Positions 50,473 through 57,885 of a stretch of DNA of 57,885 nucleotides are shown in pieces; within the stretch, counting starts at the first letter, position 1; each line of letters opens with the position of its first letter. This DNA is from JASGDC01 sp047605865 (GTDB lineage: Bacteria > Actinomycetota > Actinomycetes > Actinomycetales > Micrococcaceae). The notes beneath the pieces were generated by a model, which saw only the letters and a program-made list of their open reading frames with translations, ran no database searches and had not been told where the DNA came from. The stretch covers positions 1-57,885 of the forward strand of contig JASGFC010000008.1 of assembly GCA_047605865.1 (NCBI GenBank), read 5' to 3'. Both the position numbers and the translations under genes were made by a program.

Positions 50473-50478
50473 AGTTTA
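50473..50478 (-). promoter_or_regulatory. -10 box of leaderless aminotransferase promoter
   Basis: On the minus strand TAAACT is followed by six bases and the ATG at 50466. The divergent holin-like gene begins 55 bases away. Confidence 0.55.
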
Positions 50479-50521
50479 ACGTTGTGATGACTTTTTAAGA
50501 AAAGCTTGGAACAATATAGCT

Positions 50522-50941
50522 ATGAACTTCGTGAAAAAGATTTTTATTAACTCAGCAGCCCTCTGGGCAGTAACACTGGTACTCAGCGGTGTACACCTAA
50601 CAAGGCAATCTAATCAATCTATCTTTACTCAACCTTTGTTACAGCAATATCCTATCCTAGCTAATATCGTGATGTTTCTGGCGCTAGGCTTAATTTTTAC
50701 TCTAGTAAATTCTTTTGTGAAACCTATTATTAAATTTTTGTCTATCCCGTTTAATTTTCTGACTTTAGGATTATTCACATTCCTGATTAATGCAGCGATG
50801 TTGATGTTAACTGCATATCTTTCGCACTACACTCCAGTGCAGATGAGTATTGATTCATTTGTTCATACCGCGTTGCCTGCATCTGTTATGATTTCCCTTA
50901 TTTTTATGGTGGCATCACGCATAATTCTCAAAGAAGACTAA
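50522..50941 (+). CDS. Phage-holin-family IV four-TM membrane protein
   Basis: The 139-residue protein has four hydrophobic segments and the conserved VNSFVKPIIKFLSIPFNFLT and GLFTFLINAAML blocks of the PF04020-type family. Despite the family name these are common chromosomal genes with no proven lysis role. There is no phage context. AACAAT ends six bases before the ATG with no ribosome site, so the mRNA may be leaderless. Confidence 0.82.
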   Translation: MNFVKKIFINSAALWAVTLVLSGVHLTRQSNQSIFTQPLLQQYPILANIVMFLALGLIFTLVNSFVKPIIKFLSIPFNFLTLGLFTFLINAAMLMLTAYLSHYTPVQMSIDSFVHTALPASVMISLIFMVASRIILKED

Positions 50942-50974
50942 CCTTACATGAGGGAAACGGTTAGTACTTAATCC

Positions 50975-51003
50975 TTGACTAGTATTCTTTCCTTTGTTAC
51001 CTT
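50975..51003 (+). promoter_or_regulatory. Promoter of pckG
   Basis: TTGACT at 50975-50980 and TACCTT at 50998-51003 are 17 bases apart. A leader of about 25 bases with AAGGAG precedes the ATG at 51037. Confidence 0.6.
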
Positions 51004-51036
51004 GAAATTCCATAGTTTACGAAGGAGTAAGTCTGA

Positions 51037-52794
51037 ATGGAAAGTATAAAGTCTTTTGTTCATGAAATCGCAGAGCTCACTAAGCCTGAAAACATCCAGT
51101 TTATTAATGGATCTGATAAAGAATATCAAGAGCTTGTTGATCTCATGATCAAAAATGGCACAGTAAGCAAAGTTGAAGATCCGCAATTCCCAGATTCTTA
51201 TCTTGCACAATCTGACCCCAGTGATGTAGCTCGTGTAGAAGACCGTACTTTCATCTGTACAGAAACTGAAAAAGCTGCTGGCCCAACTAATAACTGGGTT
51301 GATCCACAGGAGATGCACCAAACACTAGATAAACTTTTTGCTGGTTGTATGGCAGGTCGCACGATGTACGTTATTCCATTCGTCATGGGTCGGTTAAATT
51401 CACCACATGCTAAATACGGCGTTCAAGTAACAGATAGCCCATACGTGGTTGCCTCAATGCGCATCATGACTAAAGTTGGTGCTGATGTACAAGATGTCAT
51501 TGAAAAAGACAACATCACATTTACAAAGTGTGTTCACTCAGTTGGTATGCCACTTGAGGGTAAACAGGATGTGCCGTGGCCATGTAACGCGGAAAAGTAC
51601 ATTGTGCAATTTCCAGAAGATAATGAAATTTATTCTTACGGCTCAAACTATGGTGGCAATGCTCTTCTTGGTAAAAAATGCTTTGCTTTACGTATTGCAT
51701 CATATCTTGCACAGCAAGAAGGCTGGCTTGCAGAACACATGCTGATTTTGAAGCTCACAAGTCCAGAAAATAAAGAGTACTATATTGCTGCTGCTTTCCC
51801 TTCAGCTTGTGGCAAAACAAACTTAGCCATGCTGGAATCTACAATTCCTGGCTGGAAAGTGGAAACAATTGGCGATGATATAGCGTGGTTGTACCAAGAC
51901 GATGAAGGGTATTTACGAGCTGTTAATCCTGAAGCAGGAATGTTCGGTGTTGCCCCAGGAACTTCAAAAGAAACAAATCCACAATGCCTTGCTGCTCTTG
52001 AAGCAGGCGGTACTATTTTCACAAACGTTGCCCAGACGAAAGATGGAAAACTATGGTGGGAAGGTCTGAGCGAAAAAACTCCAGAGAACCTTCTGAACTG
52101 GAAAGGTGAAGAGTTCGATGGCGAAGGTAAAGCAGCTCATCCAAACTCTCGCTTCTGTACTCCTTTAGAGAAATTACCGAGTCTATCCAATGATTTCTAT
52201 GATGGCGAAGGCGTAAGGCTTTCAGCAATCCTCTTTGGTGGGCGTAGGAAAACTACTATTCCTTTGGTGGCTCAAGCTACAGATTGGGAGCATGGTGTTT
52301 TCTTTGGTAGTGTCTTGTCTTCTGAAACTACTGCAGCTGCAGCAGGTCAAGTTGGGGTAGTGCGCAGGGATCCAATGGCAATGTTGCCGTTTTTGGGCTA
52401 TAACCTTGGCGACTATTTACAACATTGGTTAAGTTTTGGCAAAGATGAGAATAAACGTAAGCATCTTCCTTCAATCTTTAATGTTAACTGGTTCCGCAGA
52501 GATGAGGATGGCTCTTTCTTGTGGCCAGGTTTTGGTGATAACATTCGTGTCTTGCAGTGGATTACCGAACGTCTTGAAGGTAAAGTTGGGGCACAGAAAA
52601 CGAACTGGGGTCTTGTGCCTTACCCACAGGATATTGATGTTTCAGGGTTAAACTTAAGTGAAGATAGTTTGAATAAAGCTCTCAAAGTTTCAGATAAAGA
52701 TTTTGCTGAAGAATCTCAGAACATTAAGCAATGGTATGACGAAATGGACGTTATACCTTCTGAACTACAAGATAAAGTTGAGGCGCTTTCCTAA
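51037..52794 (+). CDS. pckG: Phosphoenolpyruvate carboxykinase (GTP)
   Basis: PckG converts oxaloacetate and GTP to PEP and CO2, linking the TCA cycle and gluconeogenesis. The 585-residue protein has the GTP-type features: EDRTFICTE, FVMGRLNSPHAKYGVQVTDS (substrate loop), NYGGNALLGKKCFALRIAS, the P-loop FPSACGKTNLAM with the reactive Cys near 255, GDDIAWLY and NPEAGMFGVAPGTS. Residue pattern WEGLSEKTPENL and FNVNWFRRDEDGSFLWPGFG complete the match. It is a single-gene unit that converges on the lipase-like gene with five bases between stops. Confidence 0.96.
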   Translation: MESIKSFVHEIAELTKPENIQFINGSDKEYQELVDLMIKNGTVSKVEDPQFPDSYLAQSDPSDVARVEDRTFICTETEKAAGPTNNWVDPQEMHQTLDKLFAGCMAGRTMYVIPFVMGRLNSPHAKYGVQVTDSPYVVASMRIMTKVGADVQDVIEKDNITFTKCVHSVGMPLEGKQDVPWPCNAEKYIVQFPEDNEIYSYGSNYGGNALLGKKCFALRIASYLAQQEGWLAEHMLILKLTSPENKEYYIAAAFPSACGKTNLAMLESTIPGWKVETIGDDIAWLYQDDEGYLRAVNPEAGMFGVAPGTSKETNPQCLAALEAGGTIFTNVAQTKDGKLWWEGLSEKTPENLLNWKGEEFDGEGKAAHPNSRFCTPLEKLPSLSNDFYDGEGVRLSAILFGGRRKTTIPLVAQATDWEHGVFFGSVLSSETTAAAAGQVGVVRRDPMAMLPFLGYNLGDYLQHWLSFGKDENKRKHLPSIFNVNWFRRDEDGSFLWPGFGDNIRVLQWITERLEGKVGAQKTNWGLVPYPQDIDVSGLNLSEDSLNKALKVSDKDFAEESQNIKQWYDEMDVIPSELQDKVEALS

Positions 52795-52799
52795 GCTTT

Positions 52800-53876
52800 T
52801 TAGGATTTGCGTTTCTTTTTGCGCTTGTTAGTGTAATGAGTGGTTGTAGCTTTAGCACCAAAAGGCGCAACTGAGCTAAGTACTGCGTTCATTACTTTAA
52901 GACTAGGGTCATTGCTGGTATCTAACTGCTTTGCAGAATGGATATAGTCTGGCATGAAGTGGTCATTAAACTCATTTCCACTAGGTGGTGTGAAACTTAC
53001 CGAACTGTGCAAGGCACTTCCAAGTTGTGGTGAACTTTGATGTCTTTTAAAAGGACTATCGAGCTGATGCACTGGATCCTTTTCATTATTGAGTGATAAC
53101 ACTGGCACCTTCTGTGGGATATGAAGATGTTCGATAGGAGAGCCCATGGTAATAACACCAGCAATGCTGTAGTTCTTCATAACCCTTGGATCATTGAGCA
53201 AGCCTATTGAACTAATACCTCCAAGACTATGTCCTGCTAGTAAGACTTGATCATTTGGAGCGATGCCAGCTGTTTTCATGGAGTCTCGAATGGCTTTTTT
53301 ATGATCACTATCTTCGCCTTTAAAACCTTTCATACAAGAATCAATGTCATGTGGATTATCGTGATTAAAAAACGGGTTCTTATCCTGTAAACCAGGAATA
53401 TAGACAATCCAAGAATTCTTTCCCTCTGGCGTTGTGATTTTCTGAATAGCAAGAGTTGCAGGATCAGAGTAGGCTTCTTTAATATTTTGTGCAATATCAC
53501 TATAATTCTGCGGAATTTGAGTATCTCCCAGCTCCTTAATTGTGGTGTTGAATGCTGTACTACTCCATTGCTGAACTGGCTGATGGTTCAAGAAACGTTC
53601 TTGATTTGCACGTTCAATGGTGTAGTAATTTTCTGCGGCTATGTGCAAGCGTTGCTCGCAGAAGTGTAAATCTGCTTCACAAGAGCTAAGAAGTTGTTCT
53701 AAACGCAAGATATCATCTGCTAATCTTGCAACACTCAATTTTTGGCCATTACTTGCTTTTAGGCTAAATATTGTTCTTTTGTGATCAGTTAGCAAGCTAC
53801 AGTATCGTGCAATCTGTTCTGCACAATGATGAAGATGTTCCGTATCAATACGTGAAGTTCCGCCATTAAATATCAT
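52800..53876 (-). CDS. Lipase-like alpha/beta hydrolase with helical N-terminal domain (possible type VII-secreted protein)
   Basis: From ATG 53876, with GAGG six bases upstream, the protein has 358 residues. Residues 1-100 are predicted helical, with two long amphipathic helices and no signal peptide, and end in YYTIE, which fits the YxxxD/E export signal of type VII secretion. Residues 150-340 form an alpha/beta hydrolase: WIVYIPGLQD, AGHSLGGIS with the nucleophile Ser near 214, NNEKDPVHQLD with a likely acid, and NDHFMPDYIHS with candidate His. A basic tail (RKKKRKS) closes it. It overlaps the upstream WXG-like gene by 11 bases. Export is inferred, and a purely cytoplasmic esterase is possible. 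Confidence 0.68.
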   Translation of the reverse strand: MIFNGGTSRIDTEHLHHCAEQIARYCSLLTDHKRTIFSLKASNGQKLSVARLADDILRLEQLLSSCEADLHFCEQRLHIAAENYYTIERANQERFLNHQPVQQWSSTAFNTTIKELGDTQIPQNYSDIAQNIKEAYSDPATLAIQKITTPEGKNSWIVYIPGLQDKNPFFNHDNPHDIDSCMKGFKGEDSDHKKAIRDSMKTAGIAPNDQVLLAGHSLGGISSIGLLNDPRVMKNYSIAGVITMGSPIEHLHIPQKVPVLSLNNEKDPVHQLDSPFKRHQSSPQLGSALHSSVSFTPPSGNEFNDHFMPDYIHSAKQLDTSNDPSLKVMNAVLSSVAPFGAKATTTHYTNKRKKKRKS

Positions 53877-54081
53877 GAGGAACCTCACGAAGTTGGGCAG
53901 CTACTAATGAAAGCTGGCTACTACACTGCTGAAATTGACTGTACTCTTTTTCAAGTAGTGATTGTGCGTGGTGTGCAGCAGGTGAATTCCATCGTGCAAA
54001 GTCAACTGAAAAATACTGCGGTGCAGATTTTGTTAAATGAGCTAGTGATTCTAGTTCTGTACTCAACTGGATAAGTGTCAT
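53866..54081 (-). CDS. WXG100-like small helical protein
   Basis: The 71-residue protein is helical with a central break at VDFARWNSPAAHHA, where W-N-S sits at the place of the W-x-G turn of WXG100 proteins. Two helices of about 25 residues flank it. It starts after a strong AAGGAGG and overlaps the lipase gene, so both are made together. Small WXG100-like proteins often pair with the helical N-domain of a larger type VII substrate. No secretion machinery genes are in the window. The assignment rests on pattern only. Confidence 0.5.
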   Translation of the reverse strand: MTLIQLSTELESLAHLTKSAPQYFSVDFARWNSPAAHHAQSLLEKEYSQFQQCSSQLSLVAAQLREVPHDI

Positions 54082-54189
54082 GTTCCTCCTTGCTAGCTTT
54101 TAAGTGAAACAAAAATTTTGTTTTTAAAAGAAAGAAACTGCGTTACTTTGGATTGCTTGGCTTTTGAGTTTTCTGTGGAGGAAATAGCC

Positions 54190-54195
54190 TAGAAT
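54190..54195 (+). promoter_or_regulatory. -10 box of leaderless purB promoter
   Basis: TAGAAT ends six bases before the ATG at 54202. Confidence 0.65.
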
Positions 54196-54201
54196 AGATA
54201 T

Positions 54202-55614
54202 ATGACTGAAAACCGTGTTGATTTTGCATCTTTTAAACCTGCTATAGCTCTAGGGCCACTTGATGGTCGTTACTTTAAAACCGTTGCACCTTTAGTGAAT
54301 GATCTTTCCGAGGCGGCACTTAATCGCAATAGGCTAGATGTTGAAGTTCAGTGGCTTATTCATTTGACAGATCATGAGGCTGTTCCTGGGGTTAAACCAC
54401 TTTCTGAAAAACAGAAACAACAGTTGCTCGCTGTGGTTCAGAATTTTGATCAAGACGGAATTCAAGCTATGGCTGCTTATGAAGCAAAGACAGCTCACGA
54501 TGTGAAAGCTGTTGAATACTACCTCAAAGATTGCATGAAAGAAATTGGTATTGAAAACCTTAGTGAGCTAGTGCACTTTGCATGTACTTCGGAAGATATT
54601 AACAACTTGGCGTACTCCCTTGGTGTGCGAAATGCTGTTACTACTGTATGGTTGCCAGCTGCGCAAAACTTAGTGGATCAACTTGTTAAGATGGCAGAAG
54701 AAATGCGTGAAGTGCCAATGCTATCGCATACCCATGGACAACCAGCAACCCCAAGCACTATGGGTAAAGAGTTAGCAGTCCTCACGTACCGACTGCAACG
54801 TCAACTTAAACGTGTGCAGAATCAAGAGTATTTAGGGAAAATCAATGGCGCTACCGGCACCTACGCGGCACATTATATTGCTTGTCCTGACACTGATTGG
54901 CAGAAAATTTCTCAAAGCTTCGTTGAAAGTCTGGGTCTTGATTGGAACCCATTGACAACTCAAATTGAATCTCACGATTGGCAAGGCGAACTTTACCAAG
55001 TAATTTCGCATTTCAATATGGTATTACACAATCTCTGTACTGATATTTGGACGTACATTAGCTTTGGGTACTTTACTCAAATTCCTAAAAAAGGCGAAGT
55101 TGGATCTTCAACGATGCCACACAAAATTAACCCTATTCGTTTTGAAAATGCAGAGGCGAATTTAGAGGTATCTAACTCATTACTGCATACTTTGACCACT
55201 ACCTTGGCTACTTCAAGGATGCAACGTGATCTGACTGACTCTTCCATGCAACGCAATATTGGTAGTGCACTAGGCTATTCTCTGTTAGCTATCACTAATG
55301 TCACTGCTGGGCTTGCTCGTTTAGCAGTTTCTGAAACAGCATTGAAGCGTGATCTAGACAACAACTGGGAAGTACTTGCTGAAGCTGTGCAGATGGTAAT
55401 GCGAGCTGAAGCCGTGCGCGGAGTCAAAGGTATGGAAAACCCATATGAGCGACTTAAAGATCTCACAAGAGGAGAGCAAGTAGACGCTGCAGCTATGAAA
55501 AAGTTTGTTAAAGGTCTGGGGCTTCCTGAAGACGCAGAAAAGCGATTAGAAAAGCTTAGCCCTGAAACATATAACGGTATTGCAGCTCAGCTTGTTAGCT
55601 GGCTAAAGAACTAA
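54202..55614 (+). CDS. purB: Adenylosuccinate lyase
   Basis: PurB cleaves SAICAR and adenylosuccinate, releasing fumarate, in purine synthesis. The 470-residue protein starts in the longer form typical of this subgroup: ALGPLDGRY, TAHDVKAVEYYL, VHFACTSEDINN, MLSHTHGQPATPSTMGKEL and the signature GSSTMPHKINPIRFENAE near 300 with the catalytic Ser loop. It is separate from the other pur genes, 20 kb away. Expression is probably leaderless from TAGAAT. It converges on pgm with nine bases between stops. Confidence 0.96.
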   Translation: MTENRVDFASFKPAIALGPLDGRYFKTVAPLVNDLSEAALNRNRLDVEVQWLIHLTDHEAVPGVKPLSEKQKQQLLAVVQNFDQDGIQAMAAYEAKTAHDVKAVEYYLKDCMKEIGIENLSELVHFACTSEDINNLAYSLGVRNAVTTVWLPAAQNLVDQLVKMAEEMREVPMLSHTHGQPATPSTMGKELAVLTYRLQRQLKRVQNQEYLGKINGATGTYAAHYIACPDTDWQKISQSFVESLGLDWNPLTTQIESHDWQGELYQVISHFNMVLHNLCTDIWTYISFGYFTQIPKKGEVGSSTMPHKINPIRFENAEANLEVSNSLLHTLTTTLATSRMQRDLTDSSMQRNIGSALGYSLLAITNVTAGLARLAVSETALKRDLDNNWEVLAEAVQMVMRAEAVRGVKGMENPYERLKDLTRGEQVDAAAMKKFVKGLGLPEDAEKRLEKLSPETYNGIAAQLVSWLKN

Positions 55615-55623
55615 AGTGCCTTA

Positions 55624-57255
55624 TTAACCTTGTAAGGCTTTGTCCACAATTTTCTTAGCTTCTGCTTGAACTTCTTTCAAATGCTCTTTACCTTTGAAAG
55701 ATTCTGCATAAATCTTGTACACATCTTCTGTTCCTGAAGGGCGAGCAGCAAACCAAGCTTCATCAGTGGTTACCTTAAGGCCACCAATTGGAGCGTTATT
55801 ACCAGGTGCTTTTGTGAGTTTAGCAGTGATAGGGTCTCCTGCTAGTTCAGTTGCGGTAACTTGTTCTGGGCTCAGTTTGGCAAGGATTGCTTTTTGCTCA
55901 CGGTTTGCTGGAGCATCTACACGTGCGTAAGCTGGATTTCCAAATTCTTCAGTGAGTTCTTTATATAGTTCACTAGGAGTCTTACCAGTTACTGCAAATA
56001 TTTCACTTGCAAGTAGACAGAGGATAATACCGTCTTTATCAGTAGTCCACACGGAACCATCTTTTTTCAAGAAGCTCGCACCAGCAGATTCTTCACCACC
56101 GAATCCGATAGAACCATCCATCAAACCATCCACAAACCACTTGAAACCAACAGGTACTTCTATTAACTTCCTATCAAGTTTTTCAGCAACGTTGTCAATC
56201 ATGGAAGAAGATACCAGAGTTTTACCAATACCAGTTCCTTGTGGCCAGTTCTCACGATGTGAAAATAAGTATTCAATAGCTACGGCTAGGTAATGGTTAG
56301 GATTCATTAAACCATCAGCGGTAATAATACCGTGGCGGTCTGAGTCAGCATCGTTACCGTGGGCGATATCGTAGGCATCTGATTTATCTAGTAACGATGC
56401 CATGGCGTATGGGCTGGAGCAGTCCATACGAATTTTTCCATCCCAGTCTAGAGTCATGAAGGCCCATTGTGGGTCAACATCTGGGTTGACCACGTCCATG
56501 TTCAGATCGTATTTTTTAGCAATTGCACCCCAGTAGTTTACAGCAGCTCCGCCTAGGGGGTCAGCGCCAATTTTAACGTTAGCTTTTTTAATAGCTTCCA
56601 TGTCGATGATGTCATCAAGGGCATCAACATAGTTAGTAAGGAAGTCATAGGAACCAGCGTGTTTTTGTGCTGTATCTGAATCTACGGATTTTACCTTGCC
56701 TGATTCAATGAGTTCATTAGCGCGATCTGCAATCCAGTTTGTAGCATCTGAATCAGCAGGTCCACCGTTAGGCGGATTGTACTTGAAGCCACCATCATCA
56801 GGGGGATTATGTGAAGGTGTAATAACAATACCATCTGCGGTATCATCGTGCTTTTCCTCATAGTTGTATTGAATAATTGCGCGAGAAACAGCAGGAGTTG
56901 GCGTATAAGAATCTTCTGAATCAATCAGTACTTTTACATTATTTGCTGCAAGAACTTCAAGCGCAGTATCTTGTGCTGGACGTGAAAGTGCGTGGGTGTC
57001 CATACCCATGAACAATGGGCCAGTGGTGCCTTGTTCTGTACGATAATCACAGATTGCTTGTGTAATTGCAGCAATATGTTCTTTGTTGAAAGCAGTTTTT
57101 AAACTACTACCACGGTGACCACTAGTGCCGAAAGCAACTTGTTGGTCGATATTTTTCACATCTGGATTTTTTGAGTGATAAGCATCAATTAATTGATCAA
57201 CGTTGATAAGGTCTTGTTCTTGGGCAACTGTGCCGGCGCGTTTGTGAATAGTCAT
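55624..57255 (-). CDS. pgm: Phosphoglucomutase (alpha-D-glucose phosphate-specific)
   Basis: Pgm interconverts glucose 1-phosphate and glucose 6-phosphate for glycogen, trehalose and cell-wall sugar synthesis. The 543-residue protein has the active-site FGTSGHRGS with Ser45, the Mg2+ loop GNDADSDRHGI, GFGGEESAGASF (sugar-binding) and the phosphate-binding ARPSGTEDVYKIYAE near the end. A TAGAAT box ends five bases before the ATG. The promoter region is shared with the divergent rhodanese gene and contains an 11-bp inverted repeat. Confidence 0.95.
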   Translation of the reverse strand: MTIHKRAGTVAQEQDLINVDQLIDAYHSKNPDVKNIDQQVAFGTSGHRGSSLKTAFNKEHIAAITQAICDYRTEQGTTGPLFMGMDTHALSRPAQDTALEVLAANNVKVLIDSEDSYTPTPAVSRAIIQYNYEEKHDDTADGIVITPSHNPPDDGGFKYNPPNGGPADSDATNWIADRANELIESGKVKSVDSDTAQKHAGSYDFLTNYVDALDDIIDMEAIKKANVKIGADPLGGAAVNYWGAIAKKYDLNMDVVNPDVDPQWAFMTLDWDGKIRMDCSSPYAMASLLDKSDAYDIAHGNDADSDRHGIITADGLMNPNHYLAVAIEYLFSHRENWPQGTGIGKTLVSSSMIDNVAEKLDRKLIEVPVGFKWFVDGLMDGSIGFGGEESAGASFLKKDGSVWTTDKDGIILCLLASEIFAVTGKTPSELYKELTEEFGNPAYARVDAPANREQKAILAKLSPEQVTATELAGDPITAKLTKAPGNNAPIGGLKVTTDEAWFAARPSGTEDVYKIYAESFKGKEHLKEVQAEAKKIVDKALQG

Positions 57256-57260
57256 ACTCT

Positions 57261-57298
57261 ATTCTACTACTACCTTGAAGCTATAGCAGTAGTAGAAT
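57261..57298. promoter_or_regulatory. Symmetric divergent leaderless promoter pair (pgm and rhodanese-pheA)
   Basis: The inverted repeat ATTCTACTACT (57261-57271) and AGTAGTAGAAT (57288-57298) places a TAGAAT -10 box for pgm on the minus strand and one for the rhodanese gene on the plus strand. Each box ends 5-6 bases before its ATG. The two boxes are only about 26 bases apart, so polymerases would compete. Confidence 0.75.
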
Positions 57299-57304
57299 AA
57301 AAGT

Positions 57305-57613
57305 ATGGACGTAAAGGATATAAAAAGTACAGATGTAATTTGCGATGTACGAGAAGATGATGAATTTGAGGCTGGACACATTAAAGGGGCATACCACATT
57401 CCATTGAGTCAACTCATGACACGTTACGATGAACTTCCACTTGATGAACCAATATACGTGATTTGTCGAACAGGCGGACGCTCTGCACAAGCAACAAACT
57501 GGCTGAACCAGCATGGTGTTGAAGCTTACAATGTTGATGGTGGTATGGGGGCATGGATGGATGAAAACCTTCCTATGGTCAGCGATAACGGTCAAGAACC
57601 TTACGTTATTTGA
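57305..57613 (+). CDS. Rhodanese-like sulfurtransferase domain protein
   Basis: The 102-residue single-domain rhodanese has ICDVREDDEFEAGHIKGAYHIPL and the active-site loop VICRTGGRSAQAT with Cys54, then AYNVDGGMGAW. Such proteins transfer sulfane sulfur, for example in detoxification or cofactor sulfur supply. Its start is leaderless from TAGAAT at 57293-57298. The pheA gene overlaps its stop by one base, so the two are coupled; the reason is not evident. Confidence 0.9.
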   Translation: MDVKDIKSTDVICDVREDDEFEAGHIKGAYHIPLSQLMTRYDELPLDEPIYVICRTGGRSAQATNWLNQHGVEAYNVDGGMGAWMDENLPMVSDNGQEPYVI

Positions 57614-57885
57614 TGCAAAAGTTTGTTTATCTTGGGCCTGAAGGTACCTTCACAGAACAGGCACTAAAGCAATTAGATTCAGAAGGGCAGCACGTTCCAG
57701 TAACCAGCGTGAATGCAGCGCTAGAAGCTATTGTTGATGGTGAAGCTGATGCTGCCGTAGTGCCTATCGAGAATTCTGTGGAAGGTGGAGTGAGCGCAAC
57801 TTTAGACGCAATTGCTTCCAGTAAAGGTTTACAAATCATCAATGAAACTGTAGTAGACGTAAAGTTCTGTTTAGTTTCACATAAA
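57613..57885 (+). CDS. pheA: Prephenate dehydratase, N-terminal part (cut by window end)
   Basis: The frame starts at ATG 57613, overlapping the rhodanese stop by one base, and runs open to the window end (91 codons). KFVYLGPEGTFTEQAL is the characteristic start of prephenate dehydratase, and AAVVPIENSVEGGVSATLD is the conserved substrate-binding block. The enzyme converts prephenate to phenylpyruvate in phenylalanine synthesis. The ACT domain expected at the end is outside the window. Confidence 0.93.
   Translation, partial: MQKFVYLGPEGTFTEQALKQLDSEGQHVPVTSVNAALEAIVDGEADAAVVPIENSVEGGVSATLDAIASSKGLQIINETVVDVKFCLVSHK

Noticed and set aside
50522..50941. Prophage remnant because of the holin-family match
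   Set aside because: No other phage gene is nearby, and this family is a widespread chromosomal membrane protein.

Overview
The window is a compact, AT-rich (about 40% G+C by eye) stretch of chromosome from a member of the Actinomycetota, most probably a low-GC relative of Corynebacterium/Mycobacteriales. The evidence is gene content and order: a MarP-type membrane protease, a GlxR-like Crp, Nth, RidA, a DUF4177 protein, a class A PBP and a metallophosphoesterase lie together as in Mycobacterium tuberculosis Rv3671c-Rv3683. A DUF3073 gene sits beside purM, and there is a GTP-type PEP carboxykinase, a CopD-CtaG fusion, septum-formation-domain proteins, an HspR-type HAIR operator before clpB, and zinc-ligand-free L33/S14 ribosomal proteins. 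Three parS sites (two perfect, one with a single outer mismatch) suggest the window is near oriC, although no dnaA or oriC is visible.

Layout. Positions 1-2.6 kb look accessory: a cut GNAT gene, an Imm-5-like putative immunity protein, a RhuM-Fic fusion and a Rossmann-fold SDR. From 2.6 to 16.2 kb come tRNA-Met, a FemAB-type transferase, an Eis-like/GNAT pair, a PLDc_N-SHOCT membrane protein, proC (CTG start), a HAD phosphatase, a cyclophilin-like lipoprotein, a zinc alcohol dehydrogenase, an FAD monooxygenase, a PAP2 phosphatase, a small XRE regulator between 40-bp direct repeats, tRNA-Ala, and two different Nramp-type metal transporters around a D-2-hydroxyacid dehydrogenase. From 16.2 to 20.5 kb are tRNA-Thr, a CsoR-controlled copper operon (copZ-copA-csoR) and murB. 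From 20.5 to 28.4 kb is the Mycobacteriales-conserved block from nth to the metallophosphoesterase. From 28.4 to 34.9 kb is a purine block (purD-purC divergent from asparaginase-SCP-membrane protein-purF-purM).

From 35 to 38.4 kb lie two tandem paralogous membrane proteins with an extracellular septum-formation domain. Then come clpB with a HAIR operator, a HerA/DUF853 ATPase, and a GbsR/MarR-like regulator in front of a two-gene ABC exporter. CopD-CtaG, HU and rpmB-rpmG-rpsN follow. The right end has a HisC-type aminotransferase, a four-TM holin-like membrane protein, pckG, a small WXG100-like gene coupled to a lipase-like protein with a possible type VII export signal, purB, phosphoglucomutase, a rhodanese and the start of pheA.

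Expression signals. At least a dozen genes have a TAnnnT -10 box ending 5-7 bases before the start codon, so leaderless mRNAs look common, as known for Mycobacterium and Corynebacterium. Two genes (proC and the SDR) have no ATG, GTG or TTG that fits the protein and appear to start at CTG. Gene packing is tight: several convergent pairs overlap (proC/HAD, murB/nth, purM/DUF3073), and many same-strand pairs overlap by 1-4 bases.
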